DNA of 64,000 nt from Ctena decussata (GCA_963989385.1 OZ022515.1:3690803-3754802), one strand, 5' to 3'. Counted from the stretch's first letter, positions 33,497-44,424 are shown. The notes: a model not told the origin generated them from the sequence alone. A program made the numbers and translations.

Positions 33497-33679
33497 CAGT
33501 GGGCTCTCGTTATCTCAAACACTTAAATTTCAAAATAACTTCTTATTCATAGAACATAACTGCTCCTGGTATCTCAAACTACTGGTGTCTCGGGGTAAAG
33601 TTTCTGGGATCAGAAAATTTACTTTGAGATACGAGTGGTTTGAGATGCATTTCGACTTTGAGATATCGAGAGCCGACTG
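33497..33679. mobile_element. 183-bp pogo-like MITE, TA duplication
   Basis: Left CAGTGGGCTCTCGTTATCTC, right ending GATATCGAGAGCCGACTG, flanked by TA (33495-33496 and 33680-33681). CAGTnGnnTCTCG ends are typical of pogo/Tigger-group Tc1/mariner elements. Internal 'tatctcaaa' motifs repeat. No coding sequence. Confidence 0.85.
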
Positions 33680-33727
33680 TATATCTCTCTCAATATCAGT
33701 ATGTCTCTTGTATAGTTTTGCGAACTT

Positions 33728-33893
33728 ATAGAGGATATTTGACTTTTTCAGTGTAAGATCGATTTTTATTTCACCGAATGAACACCAAAAGCAGTATTTT
33801 CACGAGTGGCGAAGCCACGAGTGAGAATACCACTTTTGGTGTTCATGAGTGAAATAAAAATTCATCTTACACTGAAAAAGTCATATTTTCTAT
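33728..33893. repeat. fold-back palindrome
   Basis: 'gactttttcagtgtaagatc' ... 'gaacaccaaaagcagtattt' on the left mirrors 'taccacttttggtgttcatg' ... 'cttacactgaaaaagtcata' on the right, around a centre 'cacgagtggcgaagccacga'. It is one long imperfect hairpin of about 165 bp. A second palindrome (gaaacagtgaaat...) lies at 34070-34140. Confidence 0.8.
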
Positions 33894-34579
33894 TTCTTTT
33901 ATGCTCGAAAATCGCAAAAATTGTGCAGTAACAATGTTAAGTTGGCGCTTTAAGTGACGTCATTAACGTCGTTATGACGTGCAAACATGCGTGACGTAAT
34001 TTTTGTCAAGCCAGATAAGAGTGAGCCAATTAATCAACAAAAACTTGAGGCTATTTCACAATAATTCTATTTCTGAAACAGTGAAATCGAAAGTGATAAT
34101 TTCACTGTTTGAAACAGTGAGATTATCAGTTTCGATTTCACCGAGAAATCTCTATAATTCATTGAAAAGTATAAAAGAAAAAACCAGTAATACCATTGTC
34201 ATGGGTTACTGGGATTGTGTGTACCTACATTTAGTTGTATTTGTGTTTAGACATACAGCCTGTTTCACCATTAGTTAATTGTGTTTACTATATTTTGACC
34301 TCATATTACATGTTACACATGTACTGAGAGAAATGAATAAACTTGAAACTTGAAACTTGGTACATGTACCTGGAGTTTTTAATGCATTGTAATTTTGCCA
34401 TGTTTTAACGATGAAAGTAATATTCCGTAACAAGTAGTTATAAATATGTTATTTGGTTCTGAAAGAAGGATTAAGGCGTTCTCAGTCTTTTAATTATATA
34501 ATGACGAACAAAGCGTACATATAAAAACAAAGTAACAAATGCTAATTATCTATTCTGGTGCCAAATGAAAGTCCACATT

Positions 34580-34890
34580 AGACTACTTTACATTATAACA
34601 ATAAACATAAGTGTTTTTACATGATAACAATAAACATAAGTGTTTTTATATGTTAACAATAAACATAAGACTAATTTACATGATAACAATAAACATAAGA
34701 CTAATTTACATAATAACAATAAACATTAGACTAATTTACATGATAACAATAAACAAAAGACTAATTTACATGATAACAATAAACATTAGACTAATTTACA
34801 TGATAACAATAAACATTAGACTAATTTATATGATAACAATAAACATTAGACAAATTTACATGATAACAACAAACATAACTGTTTCTAATT
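34580..34890. repeat. 30-bp minisatellite (~10 units)
   Basis: The unit is 'acatgataacaataaacatt' plus 'agactaattt', aligned every 30 bases from 34620 to 34880. The frame through it (34611-34922, period LIYMITINIR) is a by-product. Confidence 0.9.
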
Positions 34891-34924
34891 TTACTGTTAT
34901 ATTAAGACGTATAAGTACATAATT

Positions 34925-35165
34925 AGGGGAAGCAAGTCTGCCATTTTTCTTTTTCCTCCTTTCTTCATGGGTAAAACTCTTGAAAGAACGAATTTTGCTC
35001 CTGACATTGCTCCTTAAGGATCAAGTTCTTTCCTTTAAGAGTAGACCAAATCTGAGAAGCCAAATTCGTTCCTTCAAGAGTTGTGCTCATTTAGAAAAAA
35101 ACAATTACGTTTACTGAGGAATCAAACAGAAAGTCACAAAAGTTTCCTTTCGTAATAATGGATGG
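34925..35165. repeat. dispersed repeat family R
   Basis: 'aggggaagcaagtctgccat', 'aactcttgaaagaacgaatt', 'aagttctttcctttaagagt' and 'aagtcacaaaagtttccttt', then 'atggatggtgg'. The middle has inverted TTTGCTCC/AAGGATCAAG arms. Confidence 0.65.
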
Positions 35166-35185
35166 TGGAAATACACGGCGGTGTA

Positions 35186-35506
35186 CACTGTAAAAATAAC
35201 TGTAGATTTTACGGTAGAATAACTGGAAACCGGCTGCCAGTCCTTTTCCCGTTATTTTTACGGGCGTTTGCCTGTAAGACATTGTTGAAAATCACGAAAT
35301 GGAAGTTTTATATTAACTGGCCGCATTCGAAAATAACTTTGTATTGTTGAAGGGCTATCTGACCAAAACGACACCTACTCTATTCTGTCCCACTCTGCTT
35401 GAAGATTCCTGCAATTTTTACGGGCGCCCGTAAAAATAACGGTACAATGACTGGCAGCTGGCTGCCAGTTATTTTACCGTAAAATCTACCGTTTATTTTT
35501 ACAGTG
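35186..35506. mobile_element. 321-bp MITE, CACTGTAAAAA ends, TA duplication
   Basis: Left CACTGTAAAAATAACTGTAG, right ending 'gtttatttttacagtg', TA at 35184-35185 and 35507-35508. It is the same family as 27356-27677 but in opposite orientation; internal 'ttcgaaaataactttgta' is shared. Confidence 0.9.
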
Positions 35507-35562
35507 TACCCACGCACTTTAAATTTTCTGTCACTTCTTAGTGTACTCCAAGACAATCTAAT

Positions 35563-35563
<1 letters not shown>

Positions 35564-35607
<44 letters not shown>
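35564..35607. repeat. (AC)n microsatellite
   Basis: About 22 uninterrupted AC dinucleotides. Confidence 0.95.
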
Positions 35608-35609
<2 letters not shown>

Positions 35610-35800
35610 AAAACGAAGGCACATGATCTTCACAAAACATATTGTAGTAAACTTATATTTTTACTGAAGGTTTATGGGCCTTCGTGGCGTTCTGGAAAAA
35701 GAGTTCTGACCCTTACAAATTAGGATTGTCGACGTTATGGGCTCTAGCCTCGCTCGGCACACAACTGAGAAAGCCATGTTCTGCTTGCAGAAGGAAATTT
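35608..35800. other. no gene seen
   Basis: Nothing recognised. Confidence 0.4.
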
Positions 35801-36032
35801 GAGCCGCGACACGACAAAACCAACGAATTGGCATGCGCACCCAGCGAAGACTCAGATTAGCCTGAGCAGCCGCTCCGTCTGATCAGAATCTTCGCTAAGG
35901 GTCTTATCTATCTTTTTACCGACAGTGAAGACTCTGATCAGACTGAGCGAATGCCCATGCTGATTAGTCCAGTCTGTTCTGAGTCTTCGCTTGGCGCACA
36001 AGCCACTTTTTTGTTTTGTCATGTCGCGACTC
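35801..36032. mobile_element. GAGCCGCGAC-family MITE, ATTT duplication
   Basis: Left GAGCCGCGACACGACAAAACC, right ending 'tttgtcatgtcgcgactc', with ATTT on both sides (35797-35800 and 36033-36036). The arms carry 'cgaagactcagattagcctg' and its inverse. Confidence 0.85.
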
Positions 36033-36509
36033 ATTTGCAGATATCTGCAATTCCATTGTAGATATCTGTATTACATGGGTATAAACCCTAACGGACCGCC
36101 ATACTGCTGAACGGCTTGATATAAGTGAAATATTCTTTAGAGTACCTTTCAGTGAGAACAATATTTTATTGAAACAAATTGCTACATATAGAACTTAATA
36201 GTCGTTTGACCTTCCCCAATGTATGCTATAGTAATTTGAACTGGTGAACACTGTTCAAGCGGACATTTGTCAAATACATCATGACAGAACAGCAAGCAGT
36301 ATAGATCTTGATGAGACTGCTCCTTTGGGATCAGTCTGATCGGGGCGTTCACTGTTAGCACAAACAACGTCCTGTGTCGTAATATTTAGTGTAATAACGG
36401 TATCTATAATACAGGTGAAAATGCAGAGATGTAGGTAGGGGGCAATTATATGATACGTACAGTCATGTTTTATATTCCTTCATGACAATTTCAGGCGTTT
36501 AATCCCAAA
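36033..36509. other. no gene seen; MITE end remnant
   Basis: Near 36362-36396 'gtcgtaatatttag..taataacggta' resembles the right end of the 60598-60810 MITE. No gene. Confidence 0.4.
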
Positions 36510-36515
36510 TTTATT
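36510..36515 (-). terminator. candidate poly(A) signal of the cGLR gene
   Basis: TTTATT on the plus strand is AATAAA on the minus strand, about 167 bases past the cGLR stop codon. It is the first clear one I see downstream. Confidence 0.45.
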
Positions 36516-36681
36516 GTAAAAAAAGCCATGGATGCTAGCAGCTGGTGTTGACATCTTGTCTTATGTACAAAATTTCAGCATCGAAATACGCAAATGAATC
36601 TTGAAATGTCAATTTGACAAAACTTCAATACGCACCTGCGTATTTGCGTAGAAATAGCTATACCAGTGAGAGGCAACGGTA

Positions 36682-38031
36682 TCACTCAATTCGTCCATAA
36701 TAATCAAGCATATCCAAAAGCTCTTCATCAATATCTTCAAGGAATGAGTCCACGGAGTCGGATCTATTCACAGCAGAACACATCGCATTATGGAGTCTCG
36801 AGATGTCCTCTGATTTCGAGTAACACGCATCATAGCCTTCTTGATCAAAGTTATAGTGTTCAAACAGATTTGCTTGTGAATGAAGAGATTTCAGTTGTCT
36901 TGTCTCGTACGCATGGTGAATCTCATCAAGCACTTCAAACACACATTTAACACAATCCTCATCGTCATCGGAACATGAACTGTTATGACGGAGTATTGCT
37001 ATCTTTATATAATAGCTGTTTGTGTATAACAAATATTTCTCAGTTATATATTTCATCATCTTGTAGCATTTACGGTGCTTATCGGACATTTTGTTGACAA
37101 TAGTGTCAATTTCTGCGACACAGCCTGACCTCCGCCATGTACAAAATGTATTGGCATATCGACCACAAACATCACAATTTTTTGGTACGAGGATAGAGTA
37201 GTGTACATATTCACTGCTACTCGAGTTTAATACTAAACCAGAAGATGAACAAGCTGAAACATCAGCACTCTGTTGTTTAGAGCCAAATGATTCTATAGCT
37301 GGTAGAAAGTCAATGTGAATTGTGAGATTGTCCATTTTCTGAGTTTGGGGTAAATTCTGGTAGTCACGAGTGCATAATGTCTTAGCTTTACTTGTCCAAA
37401 CAAATATCAAGGAACACTTGTTTCCATTCACTCCTATCAATTCTGAAGTTTTAACTCGTAATGTACCAGTAGCTTTATCAACGGTGCACTTGTCACAACC
37501 TTGCTGGTTCTCTGAACATGTAGATGCTGGCTCAAACGTATACCACCTGTACGAACCTTCGTATTTCACTTTTAGACATCCACAAGAAGCTAAACAATCA
37601 TTAGTTTCTCGTGTAAAACATTCTCTTAAAATGTCCTTATCTGTTATTCTTAAATCATTTATCTTGCCAACATATTTTTTAAGGTTTTCTAAATTCACCT
37701 TTGGCATTTTAACATAGCAACATTCTGGACAGTCTATATTATCATTACAAGCAGCCTGTTGGACGGCCAGGAAATCGAACTCTATGAACGGTTGCCAAAT
37801 ATCTCTGTTATACTTCCACATAGCCGTCTTCTCTGCCATACTTCCACACGGCTGAAGGCGAGATATACTGAAGAATCCACGTTCATTTATCTTTGTCTTG
37901 ATTCGTTCAAGCATTTCAGATACCGTACTTTGAATGTCTTCAATTTCTGGATTACTGAAGTCAATAGCAACTTTTGTGACAATCTCTTCAAACAACGAGT
38001 TCAGTTTGTCCTGGTTCAGACAGGTTTTCAT
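36682..38031 (-). CDS. cGAS-like receptor (cGLR) / Mab-21 domain nucleotidyltransferase
   Basis: 449 residues from the ATG at 38031. The sequence has the Mab-21/cGAS fold signature: a GS motif in 'QPCGSMAEKTAMWK' (G63, S64), the first two acidic residues in 'FIEFDFLAV' (E84, D86) and a third in 'TIHIDFLPAIE' (D241). A C-lobe follows with 'TWRRSGCVAEID' and 'DKHRKCYKMMKYI', then helices to 'HSQANLFEHY'. Cysteine pairs (CPEC, CDVC) could bind zinc, though the classical cGAS zinc ribbon is not evident. Such enzymes sense foreign nucleic acid and make cyclic dinucleotides that activate STING; the intact triad makes this plausible, but ligand and product are unknown. Bivalves have many cGLR genes. 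The frame stays open upstream to 38274, but that extension does not look protein-like, whereas another frame (38308-37988) does. So a frameshift or an alternative start must be considered. Confidence 0.85.
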   Translation of the reverse strand: MKTCLNQDKLNSLFEEIVTKVAIDFSNPEIEDIQSTVSEMLERIKTKINERGFFSISRLQPCGSMAEKTAMWKYNRDIWQPFIEFDFLAVQQAACNDNIDCPECCYVKMPKVNLENLKKYVGKINDLRITDKDILRECFTRETNDCLASCGCLKVKYEGSYRWYTFEPASTCSENQQGCDKCTVDKATGTLRVKTSELIGVNGNKCSLIFVWTSKAKTLCTRDYQNLPQTQKMDNLTIHIDFLPAIESFGSKQQSADVSACSSSGLVLNSSSSEYVHYSILVPKNCDVCGRYANTFCTWRRSGCVAEIDTIVNKMSDKHRKCYKMMKYITEKYLLYTNSYYIKIAILRHNSSCSDDDEDCVKCVFEVLDEIHHAYETRQLKSLHSQANLFEHYNFDQEGYDACYSKSEDISRLHNAMCSAVNRSDSVDSFLEDIDEELLDMLDYYGRIE

Positions 38032-38308
38032 AGTCAGTGGGATTTGTGCAAGACATTCCAGTACTGACAGTAGATTTGTTAAGACAAAGTTCGTCTTTTT
38101 TGTCCATCTCCTCAGAAATGGATTTCGGTTGTTGTGATAACCCGCCGTCTTGAATGTCGGAGGGCTTGACAGAATACGCTCCCATCCTGGCAGTAGATTC
38201 ATTAAGACAAAATTCGTCTTCTGGGACTGTCTCCTTAGAAGTGGATAACCGTCGCCGATTAAAACCGCCATCATTTAATTCAGCGCGCTTAACTTCACGC
38301 TTTTTCAT
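37988..38308 (-). CDS. probable N-terminal segment of the cGLR gene in a shifted frame
   Basis: 106 residues from an ATG with A at -3. The sequence is polar and acidic and made of two copies of a 41-residue unit ('DGGFNRRRLSTSKETVPEDE...' and 'DGGLSQQPKSISEEMDKKDE...'), encoded by a 123-bp duplication (compare 38071 and 38194). It ends 43 bases past the cGLR ATG at 38031, in a different frame. A TATA-like box lies about 80 bases upstream. It reads as a disordered N-terminal extension of the cGLR that lost frame by a small indel, or as an upstream reading frame. The unit periodicity keeps both frames open, so the choice is inference. Confidence 0.5.
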   Translation of the reverse strand: MKKREVKRAELNDGGFNRRRLSTSKETVPEDEFCLNESTARMGAYSVKPSDIQDGGLSQQPKSISEEMDKKDELCLNKSTVSTGMSCTNPTDYENLSEPGQTELVV

Positions 38309-38388
38309 CCTGTCTGTAGATTATTTTGACAATATTTGGCTTCCGTGATAACTCCCAAAAGTTTGGGTTCAACATGCCTTTCTATTTA

Positions 38389-38395
38389 TCTTATA
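38389..38395 (-). promoter_or_regulatory. TATA-like box upstream of cGLR
   Basis: The minus strand reads CATATAAGATAAATA here, about 80 bases before the ATG at 38308. Position and sequence suit a core promoter, but no initiator or transcript evidence is available. Confidence 0.4.
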
Positions 38396-38425
38396 TGTCA
38401 GCGCGATTCCATACTAACTACTTCT

Positions 38426-38437
38426 GGTTTCGTTTTG
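38426..38437 (-). promoter_or_regulatory. IRF/ISRE-like site upstream of cGLR
   Basis: The minus strand reads CAAAACGAAACC, one mismatch from the GAAANNGAAAC core bound by interferon regulatory factors. It lies about 35 bases upstream of the TATA-like box. Short motifs arise by chance; position is the main argument. Confidence 0.35.
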
Positions 38438-38647
38438 ATATTATTAGCACAGCTGACCAGATCCTGAAACACGACGTTGTCACAAATTGCTAATATGGAT
38501 AACACTCTCATTTCTGAAATTAGATATCAAAGCATCTTATAAATATCAAGCTGGGCTTAGCATAATAGTCTAGCCGTGTCACTCGACATGTTAACGGTCT
38601 AAGCTCAAAGCTGTGTCTTACGTTCAAGTTCGACTCCGTCTCAAATT

Positions 38648-38672
38648 GTGTGTGTGTGTGTGTGTGTGTGTG

Positions 38673-38730
<58 letters not shown>
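38648..38730. repeat. (TG)n-(TC)n compound microsatellite
   Basis: About 11-12 TG followed by about 28 TC with one TTT interruption. Long frames over it are spurious. Confidence 0.95.
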
Positions 38731-38731
<1 letters not shown>

Positions 38732-38884
38732 CATCCTCCATATAATATCGGTTATCATCCCATCGCTCTCGAAATAACCGCAATATTGTTGAAAGGTGAT
38801 AATATCCCAAATCCATCTGCTTATTTGCTTGTGTGGACTGCAGTCTTGCTGCTTACGCTATGAGGTGCCGTTTTACTATAAATT

Positions 38885-39505
38885 CCTATTTTGTGATATC
38901 ACAAATTCTATTTTCTGATATCACAAAATATTTTAAGATATCAAAAATTCTTGTGATATCACAAAATTGAATTTGCATCACAAAACAGAATTTGTGATAG
39001 CACAATATATGTCATGATATCACAAAATAAAATTTGCGATATCACAAAGTAGAATTTCTGATATAAAAAAAATCATCACTTTTTTATGATATTACATATT
39101 GAATTTTGTGATATCATAAATTTGATTTTATGATATCACAAAATGAATTATGTGATATCATTAAATCGAATAAGTGATGTCAAAATATCCATTTTTGATG
39201 TCACAAAATCAGATGAATGTATTGATATAACATATTCAATATTGTGATGTCACAAAATAGAATATGATATCACAAACTCGTAGTGATTTTGTGATATCAT
39301 AAAATCAATTGTGTGATATCATAAAATCATTTAGGCATTCCTTAGGTGGAAAATTTTACACATTTTTTGACATCACAAAATCTACTTGTTGATATAAAAA
39401 ATCGCCTTGATTTTGCAAATTCAAAACATTTTATAATATCATAAAATGAGCCCGATTATTTTATATCAAAAATGGATTTTGTGATATCACAATATAGAAT
39501 GTACA
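38885..39505. repeat. GATATCACAAAAT minisatellite, degenerate
   Basis: 'gtgatatcacaaaat' and 'tgatatcataaaat' recur about every 20-32 bases for 600 bp. Each core GATATC is palindromic and flanked by GT/AC, so it forms many short hairpins. Units are diverged and irregular. Several stop codons per unit in every frame, so it is non-coding. Confidence 0.85.
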
Positions 39506-40059
39506 TGAACCATCGAATGTTCTAAATTTTTACAAACAGATTAGCAATAAAGAGTTAAAGACGTAGGTGGGAAGGACTTTAAGTATTTTATGGCATAAAG
39601 TTTACTACAATCGTCGTCCTCAACCAACTGGTTGTCTTTCCGTCGGATATAGTATTGCTAATAATAAGACCCAGCCTATCCCCCGCCTCAAATTTTACCT
39701 CACCCCCGTCACCATCACCAGCACTACGCCACCCAGAATAGCCAAAGATTTGTCCTTTATACCAATAACAAAGGTAATTTTTACCTTAAAAATTTTGTCA
39801 GTAAGACTCAGACGATGCTCTCGTACCTTTTGTCTGTCTCCTCCTCATCTCCTAATTGCTCTAAATTCCCGGCATTCAATTTCTATCTTCGAGAATCATC
39901 ACCAATATCATTAATAATAATATAACAGGGAAATTTGTCAGGTTTGTGAACCTTGTAAACTGGTGGTCTCAGTGAAAAAAGGCAAAACAAATTGGTATGT
40001 CAGAGGGGAGTTTCCTCTCCTCCATCCTCCCACAAGCCCCCAAAAATGGCAATGGGAAA
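39506..40059. other. no gene seen
   Basis: The 115-residue frame at 39567-39914 has no recognised domain. Nothing else stands out. Confidence 0.4.
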
Positions 40060-43000
40060 GGCACTGTGTATTTTATGGAGTGGAGTTATGGAGTGGAGTC
40101 TTTGAGTGGAGTTTTGGAGTGGAGTGGAGTGAAATTTTGGAGTGGAAAATATAGTTGCTCTTTCATCATAAAATGCTGCTGCTAGTACATATTAAGAAAA
40201 ATCAAACATCTTTAGAGTGATTAAACCAAAGCCCTAGTATGCTGTTGTTACTGATACCATTCCATGTATACACTTATATTGTATCATGGCTTTCTGTATT
40301 TTCTTTTGAAGTCGCCCGTTTATTAACTTTATTAACTTGCACTGTAAGATAATTCTGAGGTAGGCAGAGCTAAACATTGCATTCGTTTTACACTGAAGTG
40401 TGCCTGGATAGCTGTGCACAGGTCTGAGATATACTGTACGGGCAACTTATAGCAGGATTCTGTCAAGCCTGATTTATTTGGAAAAACTGAGCAGCACCAA
40501 GATATAAGGGTCTTTCTGCATTTGCAAACAAAATACACTCAGATGAGCCTGTGCATCCCCTCTGTATGGCCAGTGTCATATCAACATTATGTATTGAAAC
40601 TGAGGAATCTGTATTGTGTAAATCGAAGACTCTGATCAGACCGTGTCTGACTTCTTCAAAGTTATACATTTAGACTGGTGTCACAAATATCTAAGATAAC
40701 CTTCAAGTGAGCTATGGGGCTGGGGCATAGCTTCTTCTCTCCCCCCCCCCTCCCCCCCCCCCCTCCCACACACACACATACACACACTCACTGAGAAGAG
40801 TACCCCCTAAATATGAGTGACACCATTCTTTATGTGCTTTGTATCATGGCAACCATTTGCCTTTGTGTAATTAGATTCCAAACAGCTATTATCAGGTTGT
40901 TAATGAAGAGTGGCAAATCTGTGTAATTATATCCACAACAGCTATTTTGTTCTTGACTTGAAGGTAAATCACCTGAAACAATTATAATCTCCAGCACAGC
41001 ATCAACTGAAACTAACTAAAAATTGTGTCTGCATTTTAAGCTGAATTTGAGTTTTATAAGAATGACAAAAAGTGCAGTCTTAAAGCGCATATCGTCTTCT
41101 GCTCATTCAGCTGCCCAATCTGGTCTATACTATTTGCCAAACATATAGGGTTACTGTGGAAGAGTTTGTTCAGCACTACAAGATAAATTGTCTCTGTATT
41201 CTCAGATTATCTTAATCAAAAATTAAACTGAGCTGTGCACAACTAAATGGGTCTTCAGGAATGTGCCAACGAAGGAAACCCAGATTAGTCTGCTGTATCT
41301 GCAGGTGTTATTTCTTTAAATTATCTAATCAGCCTTGACAGATTTATACTTCAGGGTGATGAATGGGAAGTTTTATCTAAAATTACAGAGTAAGATCGAA
41401 CCCTAAAAAGTATGCTTGATGCCATTATTTTAAGAGACAATTTTACCATTCATCTGAATATATTTGGATTGTGGCTAAAAATAATGTATGATGTAAATGT
41501 CAATACTGATGACACTTGATAAGCTTGGTTGTTGTAGCTATAAATTGGGCATCAGTATATGCTTTGTCATTCATTGTAAAAGGACTACCTTTAAAACCAC
41601 TAAAGAAAATTCAGAAAGCCATGATACAATATAAGTGAATACATGGACTGGTATCAGTAACAACAGCATACTAGGGCTTTGAGTTAATCACTCTAAAGAT
41701 GTTTGATTTGAATTCTTAATACATGTATGTACTAGCCGTGAAACATTGTATGATGAAAGAGCAACAATATTTTCCACTCCAAAATTTCACTCCACTCCAC
41801 TCCAAGACTCTGTAATTTAATTTCACTCCACTCCACTCCAAGACTCTGTAATTTATATTTGTTTGAAAATTTTTATAGTTTGAAGTTAAGCGGTTAAAAT
41901 GGGTTTTAGACTTGGGGCGTTTATTAGAAACAATTTGGTACTGTATTATGTGACTTTGTGAAGTGGCGAAGCATGTTTGTAAAATATGTTCAGATTGTTA
42001 GCAGTAAGTTCTCGTGATTTAGTTATTAGCACGAAGTCTCGTGATTTTCGCTGAAAAGCGAGTATATAATATGTCAAAGCGTGAATTAGTGATTTGTCAT
42101 TCGAGCCAAAGACAGCGTTTAGTAAGGATAGACATCCCCCCCCCCCCCCACACACACACACACACACCCTTTAAAATCACGAGTGATGCCAGAAATAAGT
42201 TGAGAAGTGATATTATGAAAAAGAGGGGTTATTTAGTTGAACCAGACCTATGCCTGTTATCCATGTAAAAAGTTTTTAAGAAACAGTATTATGGTGTTCA
42301 GCATGTGTTAATGGTTGTATAAATTCAGAAATTTCAATGTTCTGAGAGTTTATGCCAAATATTGAAAGGTTTGCAAAGAAAGCATCTTCTGGGATATTTT
42401 TCGGTCTGTATATCATTTGATTTGTAAAGACATTTTAGAATATTGTCATTCATTTTCAGTGTATACGGATTTGATATAGAGGTTCTTAGATGAGATGTCA
42501 TCGAATGGTTCATTTGAATCCAGTCTTGTATGATGCCGTAGAGTAATGAAGGATGATGGATGGAACAGTCATTGTATAGTTTGGCAGTTCTTGGGTTTGA
42601 CAGATAAGTAAATTAAAATAAATTAAAGAATATATATATTTATATATATAATAATATTGTACGGAATTGATCACGGAATAAAATATGATTACGAATGAAT
42701 AACCACACGACTATGTAAGCGAAGGAATTTACTTTTTAAATAGTGTGTTTAAAAGATATTCTACGTATGTCTTTGCATTTACATCAAGGACGATTTGAAG
42801 CTTTTTATTTACATATCTAAAATAATTTTCTAAGTTATAGATATCTTGTATGTGTCCGCATACCTGCATGTATTTCCGGAGGTCAGAAATGTTACCAGCA
42901 GAAATAAAAAGTCTTCGACTATGCAATTTTTAGGACAGTATATGTGATACAGGTTTCAGTGGTCAGTTTTGTCGACGGAAATATTTAATGAGTATAATTG

Positions 43001-43472
43001 AAATATGTTTTAGTCTATTATAGGTTGTACTATTTGTGAAAGAGAAAAAACGTACAGTCTCGAACAGTCAAGGTTCTAAGACATGCTTTTCACAGTCGTT
43101 ACTTGGTGGATCCACTTGGGTTTCCATGGTGCCGAAGATTTGACTTGCTTCCTGATATTTCAGTTGTACAATACGTCGCTCGGAATTAAACGAACAGTTG
43201 TCTGTTGGCATTTCCTAAAATGACGTTTGTTTTTTCTGGTGTGCAAGAGGTGTTAAGACTTTTTGCAGCTGAGTTGTTCTGTAAATGCATTCGAGTTGGG
43301 AATTTACAAAGCTGTATTAAGTTTTGATACAGTAAAGTAGTAAGTCAGCAGATTGCATTGGCTGAGGTTGTTAAAATATTTCAATAGAATATAAATGAGT
43401 TATGTTCGGTTGAGACATGGTCGAATTAGAACATAACACTCCATAACTCCACTCCATAAAATACACAGTGCC
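40060..43472. mobile_element. 3.4-kb Mutator-like TIR element with 9-bp duplication
   Basis: Left end GGCACTGTGTATTTTATGG (40060 on), right end the exact inverse (to 43472), continuing inward as 'agtggagttatggagtg'. The flanks are AATGGGAAA (40051-40059) and AATAGGAAA (43473-43481), a 9-bp duplication with one mismatch, as Mutator-like elements make. A further inverted pair, 40075-40312 against 41590-41830, shares (GGAGT)n and about 200 bp beyond, suggesting internal rearrangement or a nested relative. No MULE transposase is recognised; frames inside are short. A C/CA tract lies at 42129-42166 and C tracts at 40740-40775. Confidence 0.65.
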
Positions 43473-43764
43473 AATAGGAAAGACGACTAAGAATAAAATA
43501 ATCGCTTTCTCATGGAGCTACTTTTCCCCCTATAGATCGGTTTGTATATAGTGGGAATTTTAGTTCGTATATATGGAGAATTTTCGATCTCATCATAGCT
43601 GAATCATGCCCCTCCCCAAACAGACACATATCGACACTCATAAAAGCTGTAGGATGCCTTGATAAGACAAAGTGGCTTCCTGACAGACAAACTAACAGAC
43701 GGACAGATAATGTCATAAAAACTCTAACTGTTGTCATGTGCATCAATTACCCGGAAAGGTGCGT

Positions 43765-43795
<31 letters not shown>

Positions 43796-44424
43796 GGAAT
43801 GTCTACCGATAGTAAGTATGGTACAGAAATGCCGCTAGAAATTAAGAGTAGCCCCAATTTTTCAGGCTGGCTATACATCAATATGTTATCAAATTACACA
43901 CTCATACATTTATATAGTGCTAAAAACCCAAATCATATGTACAGTTAGCTTCCTCTTTGTCTAATCAGCATACATTATATATTAATAAGGCTTATCAGTT
44001 TAAGATACATTATAGGTAATAGAAATAACAGAATTTATACATGAATACGTGTATCTGACAGCTGGTTTACATTAATCATGTTAATAGGGTGGGTTTTAAA
44101 TATTTAGCTGCATAAGTCATGTACTGCACGTCACTTGAACCCATTTCCCAACCCCTATTCCCGCTTCCACAGGGAAGACTACATGGTAGTTATATTTTGA
44201 ACCGTGAACTAATTTTGATTCAATTTGTGCCCAGTGGGATTACTACTAGTTCCAGGGAGAGTTCCTAAATATTTTGTAACCGAGCAGCAGCTGTGTTATT
44301 TTAGGAACTTGGACAACGGGAGCACACATAATTTCAGGGATCTAGGACCAACGAATATTATTTGTATAGGGAGCAAGCCCATTCCTACCTGCTGATTTCG
44401 AAAACGAAAGTAGACACACATGTT
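43473..44424. other. no gene seen; G-tract
   Basis: (GT)n followed by a G tract at about 43762-43797. The frames at 43510-43746 and 43736-43948 have no domain. Confidence 0.45.

Larger units (their letters stand above)
33426..34358 (+). repeat. 3' untranslated region of the non-LTR element, invaded by MITEs
   Basis: A-rich sequence follows the stop. The terminal part (about 34185-34358) contains 'tgttacacatgtactgagag', AATAAA, and three copies of CTTGAAA at 34341-34363, a typical element tail. The pogo-like MITE and fold-back element listed separately lie between coding end and tail. Confidence 0.55.

Noticed and set aside
34611..34922. 103-residue frame with 'LIYMITINIR' repeats
   Set aside because: By-product of the 30-bp minisatellite.
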